Assembly: GCA_963976885.1 (NCBI GenBank)
Contig: CAXBNM010000076.1
Coordinates: 1 to 15,919, forward strand
DNA: 15,919 nucleotides
Direction: 5' to 3'
From: JAUIAI01 sp963976885
Lineage (GTDB): Bacteria > Pseudomonadota > Gammaproteobacteria > Burkholderiales > Burkholderiaceae_E
The notes beneath the pieces were generated by a model that worked only from the letters and a program-made list of their open reading frames with translations, ran no database searches and was not told the origin of the DNA. Below are positions 14,344 to 15,919 of this stretch, one piece after another (positions within the stretch are counted from its first letter, which is position 1; the number at the start of each line of letters is the position of its first letter). The position numbers and the translations under genes were made by a program.

Positions 14344-15465
14344 TCAGTACCTCGGGTCGAGCGGAAATGGCACGCAGTTGGCAATCTGTCCGCCGGCCTG
14401 GGTTTCCCTGACGTAGTTGATCAGATTGTCGTAGCGCAGACTGATCTCGATGTTGTTGCCTGCCGCATCTTTTGAGTGGAAGACCCGCAGGCCGGCGGGG
14501 GCTGCCTTGCCGCTGCTGAAGGCAAGCGTCACGGTTCGGTCGGCGCCGTAATAGTTGGCGACCTCAAAGACAGTGCTGCGTCCGCCATAAAACATCTCCA
14601 GCTTTTCGGACGCGTCCGTGACCAGATAGGTTCGCACAATCGCGTTCCAGGAGCCTTCGCCTTGTCGCAGTGCGCAGTTCATGTTGGAACTCATGTTGGC
14701 AAAACTCACGCCGTTATCGTCGGCCGTGAACTGGTTGACGGCCGGGATCGGAATCCATTGCGTGGCCGTATCTGCGCCACATTCGACGATTTCTGTATTG
14801 GGCGAGTTGCCGCCCATCCGGTTATGGCCGGTCGCAATGATTTGTTCAGTCAGCGTCTTCGTGAAATAGATCTCGCCGCCGCTGGCGCCAAGATAAGTGC
14901 GCAACAACGCTGCGCCGGAATAGTTTTCGCGCTCGACGGGATTGCCGCTGGCGCTGAATTTGCCGCCCCGGGTCTGTTGCCCGTTTTCACTGAGCAGGCT
15001 CAGGGAGTCGCCATCGAATGAGGCCGTCCAGGTGCCTGAATGGGCTGCTTCGAAGTAAGGCTTGAAGCCGAACCGACAATCGACCTGCTGATTGAACGGG
15101 CGCGTCATGTCGATGTCGGCGCCAGAAGTCGGGGGTGTCGGCACCGGCACCGGCGCGGGAGTCGGCACCGGTGTGGGGGTCGGCACCGGTGTGGGGGTCG
15201 GCGTCGGCGTGGGGGTCGGCGTCGGCGTGGGAGTGGGCGTCGGTGTGGGAGTGGGCGTCGGCGTGGGGGTCGGCGTCGGTGCCGGCGTGGGAGTCGGTGT
15301 TGGCGCGGGGGTCGGTCCTGGAGTTGGTGCCGGCGTTGGTGCGGTTGGAGACTGGTCTTGACTTGGGTCGCCGCCGGACACCGCCGTGTCGGTGCCGCCT
15401 CCGCCACCACAACCATGAAGCGCGAAAAGGGCGGAAACCGCAACGGCCAGCGTGGTTGTTCTCAT
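14344..15465 (-). CDS. Secreted lipoprotein with long Pro-Thr repeat tract and C-terminal domain of unknown function
   Basis: A 373-residue protein. The N-terminus is a lipoprotein signal peptide (TTTLAVAVSALFALHGC), with the lipid-bearing Cys at residue 19 followed by a glycine run. Residues ~40-113 are almost pure Pro-Thr with some Ala/Val/Gly, probably a rigid stalk across the periplasm or cell surface. The C-terminal ~255 residues form a separate, presumably folded domain with four Cys (130, 229, 264, 364) that could make two disulfides; I do not recognise it. The His at position -2 of the lipobox is unusual. AGGAGA five bases before the ATG supports the start. A truncated paralogue lies just upstream (15704-15919). 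Confidence 0.85.
   Translation of the reverse strand: MRTTTLAVAVSALFALHGCGGGGGTDTAVSGGDPSQDQSPTAPTPAPTPGPTPAPTPTPTPAPTPTPTPTPTPTPTPTPTPTPTPTPTPTPTPVPTPTPVPTPAPVPVPTPPTSGADIDMTRPFNQQVDCRFGFKPYFEAAHSGTWTASFDGDSLSLLSENGQQTRGGKFSASGNPVERENYSGAALLRTYLGASGGEIYFTKTLTEQIIATGHNRMGGNSPNTEIVECGADTATQWIPIPAVNQFTADDNGVSFANMSSNMNCALRQGEGSWNAIVRTYLVTDASEKLEMFYGGRSTVFEVANYYGADRTVTLAFSSGKAAPAGLRVFHSKDAAGNNIEISLRYDNLINYVRETQAGGQIANCVPFPLDPRY
15129..15350. repeat. Hexanucleotide-type repeat tract encoding the Pro-Thr stalk
   Basis: About 220 bases of imperfect six-base units (on the + strand GTCGGC/GTCGGT alternating with GTGGGX/GCGGGX variants) lie within the lipoprotein gene. Because units are six bases long, gain or loss keeps the frame and only changes stalk length. 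The mixed units show that it is degenerate rather than a freshly expanded microsatellite. Confidence 0.85.
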
Positions 15466-15564
15466 CTTTCTCTCCTAGGTTGTTGTTAACTCCGGCTGCC
15501 GATGATGCCGAGCCGCTGTGGGCAGATTGCTGAGACCAACCCCGAGTCTTCTGATTTTTTGGTC

Positions 15565-15570
15565 ATTGTA
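15565..15570 (-). promoter_or_regulatory. Candidate -10 box for the lipoprotein gene
   Basis: On the - strand TACAAT reads from 15570 to 15565, one base from the TATAAT consensus, about 100 bases before the lipoprotein start. The matching -35 position reads ATGTCC, which is poor. It is the best promoter candidate in the 238-base gap between the two paralogous genes, which otherwise holds only the terminator of the upstream copy and a short GATTC-GAAT-GAATC dyad at 15608-15621. Confidence 0.35.
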
Positions 15571-15639
15571 CCGAAGCTTGCCTGTCGGGACATGGCCCGA
15601 ATTGGTTGATTCGAATGAATCGATGGCGGCGCCTGGACG

Positions 15640-15679
15640 AAAAAAAAACGCACCGTCTTCCGGCTGGAAGCGGTGCGTT
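15640..15679 (-). terminator. Intrinsic terminator of the upstream paralogue
   Basis: On the + strand AACGCACCG (15647-15655) and CGGTGCGTT (15671-15679) are perfect complements. CTTCC (15657-15661) and GGAAG (15666-15670) extend the stem after one bulged base, leaving the loop GGCT. Nine A at 15640-15648 become a T-run on the - strand, right after the stem. It lies 25 bases after the stop of the truncated gene. Confidence 0.92.
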
Positions 15680-15703
15680 CGATGGCGCCTTCGGCGGGCC
15701 CGA

Positions 15704-15919
15704 TCAGAAGCGTGGATCGAGCGGATACGGGACGCAATTGGACAACTGTCCGTCTGCGCGGGTTTCGCGAACGTGCCGGACCAGATTGTCATGGCGCAGG
15801 TTGACTTCGATGGTGCTGCCGTCGGTGCCCTGTGAGGTGTAGACGCGAATGCCGCCGGGGGCGAGCGTCGCGCTGTCGACCACATTGCTGACAACGCGAT
15901 CGGTGCCGTTGAAGTTTGT
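15704..15919 (-). CDS. C-terminal end of a tandem paralogue of the Pro-Thr lipoprotein; 5' end outside window
   Basis: The - strand frame is open from the window end to a TGA at 15706-15704 and encodes 71 residues. These align without a gap to residues 303-373 of the neighbouring lipoprotein, with 36 identities of 71 (51%) by hand count. The shared ends are VRET.A.GQ..NCVP.PLDPR, including the last Cys and the final aromatic residue (Tyr/Phe). It carries its own terminator. Whether it has a Pro-Thr stalk and a lipobox cannot be seen. A 139-residue frame at 15475-15894 in another phase is a shadow of this gene. Confidence 0.87.
   Translation of the reverse strand, partial: TNFNGTDRVVSNVVDSATLAPGGIRVYTSQGTDGSTIEVNLRHDNLVRHVRETRADGQLSNCVPYPLDPRF

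Noticed and set aside
15129..15350. CRISPR array or tandem satellite.
   Set aside because: The units are six bases with no spacers, and they lie in frame inside a coding sequence.
15092..15361. Long Gly-Val and Arg-rich frames across the repeat tract on the + strand.
   Set aside because: They arise from the simple repeat read in other frames; the - strand frame has the lipoprotein signal, ribosome site and folded domain.
15475..15894. A 139-residue frame on the - strand.
   Set aside because: It reads through the terminator and the spacer in another phase; the homologous frame is 15704-15919, proved by its match to the neighbouring lipoprotein.

Overview
The window reads like a chromosomal piece of a G+C-rich Gram-negative proteobacterium. 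Features pointing that way are Sec signal peptides on periplasmic binding proteins, a lipobox protein, an ArgP/LysG-ArgO/LysE pair and a DUF2306 membrane protein. A betaproteobacterium (Burkholderiales-like) is my best guess from the style of the proteins; nothing in the window, such as an rRNA gene, proves it.

Region 1 (1-10550, all + strand) is one long, tightly packed catabolic and uptake cluster that starts before the window. It opens with a molybdenum hydroxylase of the xanthine dehydrogenase/CO dehydrogenase superfamily: the C-terminal part of the molybdopterin subunit (1-651), the FAD subunit (648-1487), the 2Fe-2S subunit (1484-1996) and a CoxG-like SRPBCC protein (1986-2633). A complete branched-chain-amino-acid-type (Liv/HAAT) ABC importer follows: binding protein (2697-3920), two permeases (3968-4828, 4825-5802) and two ATPases (5799-6548, 6545-7309). 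A divergent DUF1116 (AllG/YlbE-like) protein comes next (7312-8478), then a second binding protein paralogous to the first (8527-9720) and a PhyH-type Fe(II)/2-oxoglutarate dioxygenase (9726-10550). Five junctions are 4-base ATGA stop/start overlaps, and one more junction overlaps by 11 bases, so translation is probably coupled. My inference is that the cluster imports a small, probably nitrogen-containing compound and hydroxylates it. DUF1116 proteins are otherwise known from ureide/oxamate carbamoyl-transfer systems, which would fit an N-heterocycle or ureide, but the substrate cannot be read from the sequence. A strong hairpin at 10583-10620 closes the cluster.

Region 2 (10630-12250) is a classic divergent pair: an ArgP/LysG-type LysR regulator on the - strand and a LysE/ArgO basic amino acid exporter on the + strand, with a short AT-rich control region containing dyads between them.

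Region 3 (12251-12839) is a short low-G+C patch (about 47% by hand count over 12421-12720) holding one unrecognised 90-residue ORF with a very good ribosome binding site. It looks acquired. Region 4 (12840-14264) has a DUF2306 membrane protein and a flavin reductase-like FMN-binding protein, ending at a strong bidirectional terminator.

Region 5 (14344-15919, - strand) holds two tandem paralogous surface or periplasmic proteins. The first is a complete lipoprotein with a long proline-threonine tract encoded by a hexanucleotide repeat. The second is cut by the window end: only its last 71 codons are present, which align without gaps to the end of the first at 36/71 identities. Each has its own intrinsic terminator. 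No rRNA, tRNA, CRISPR array or insertion sequence was seen, and no gene-free stretch exceeds 300 bases.
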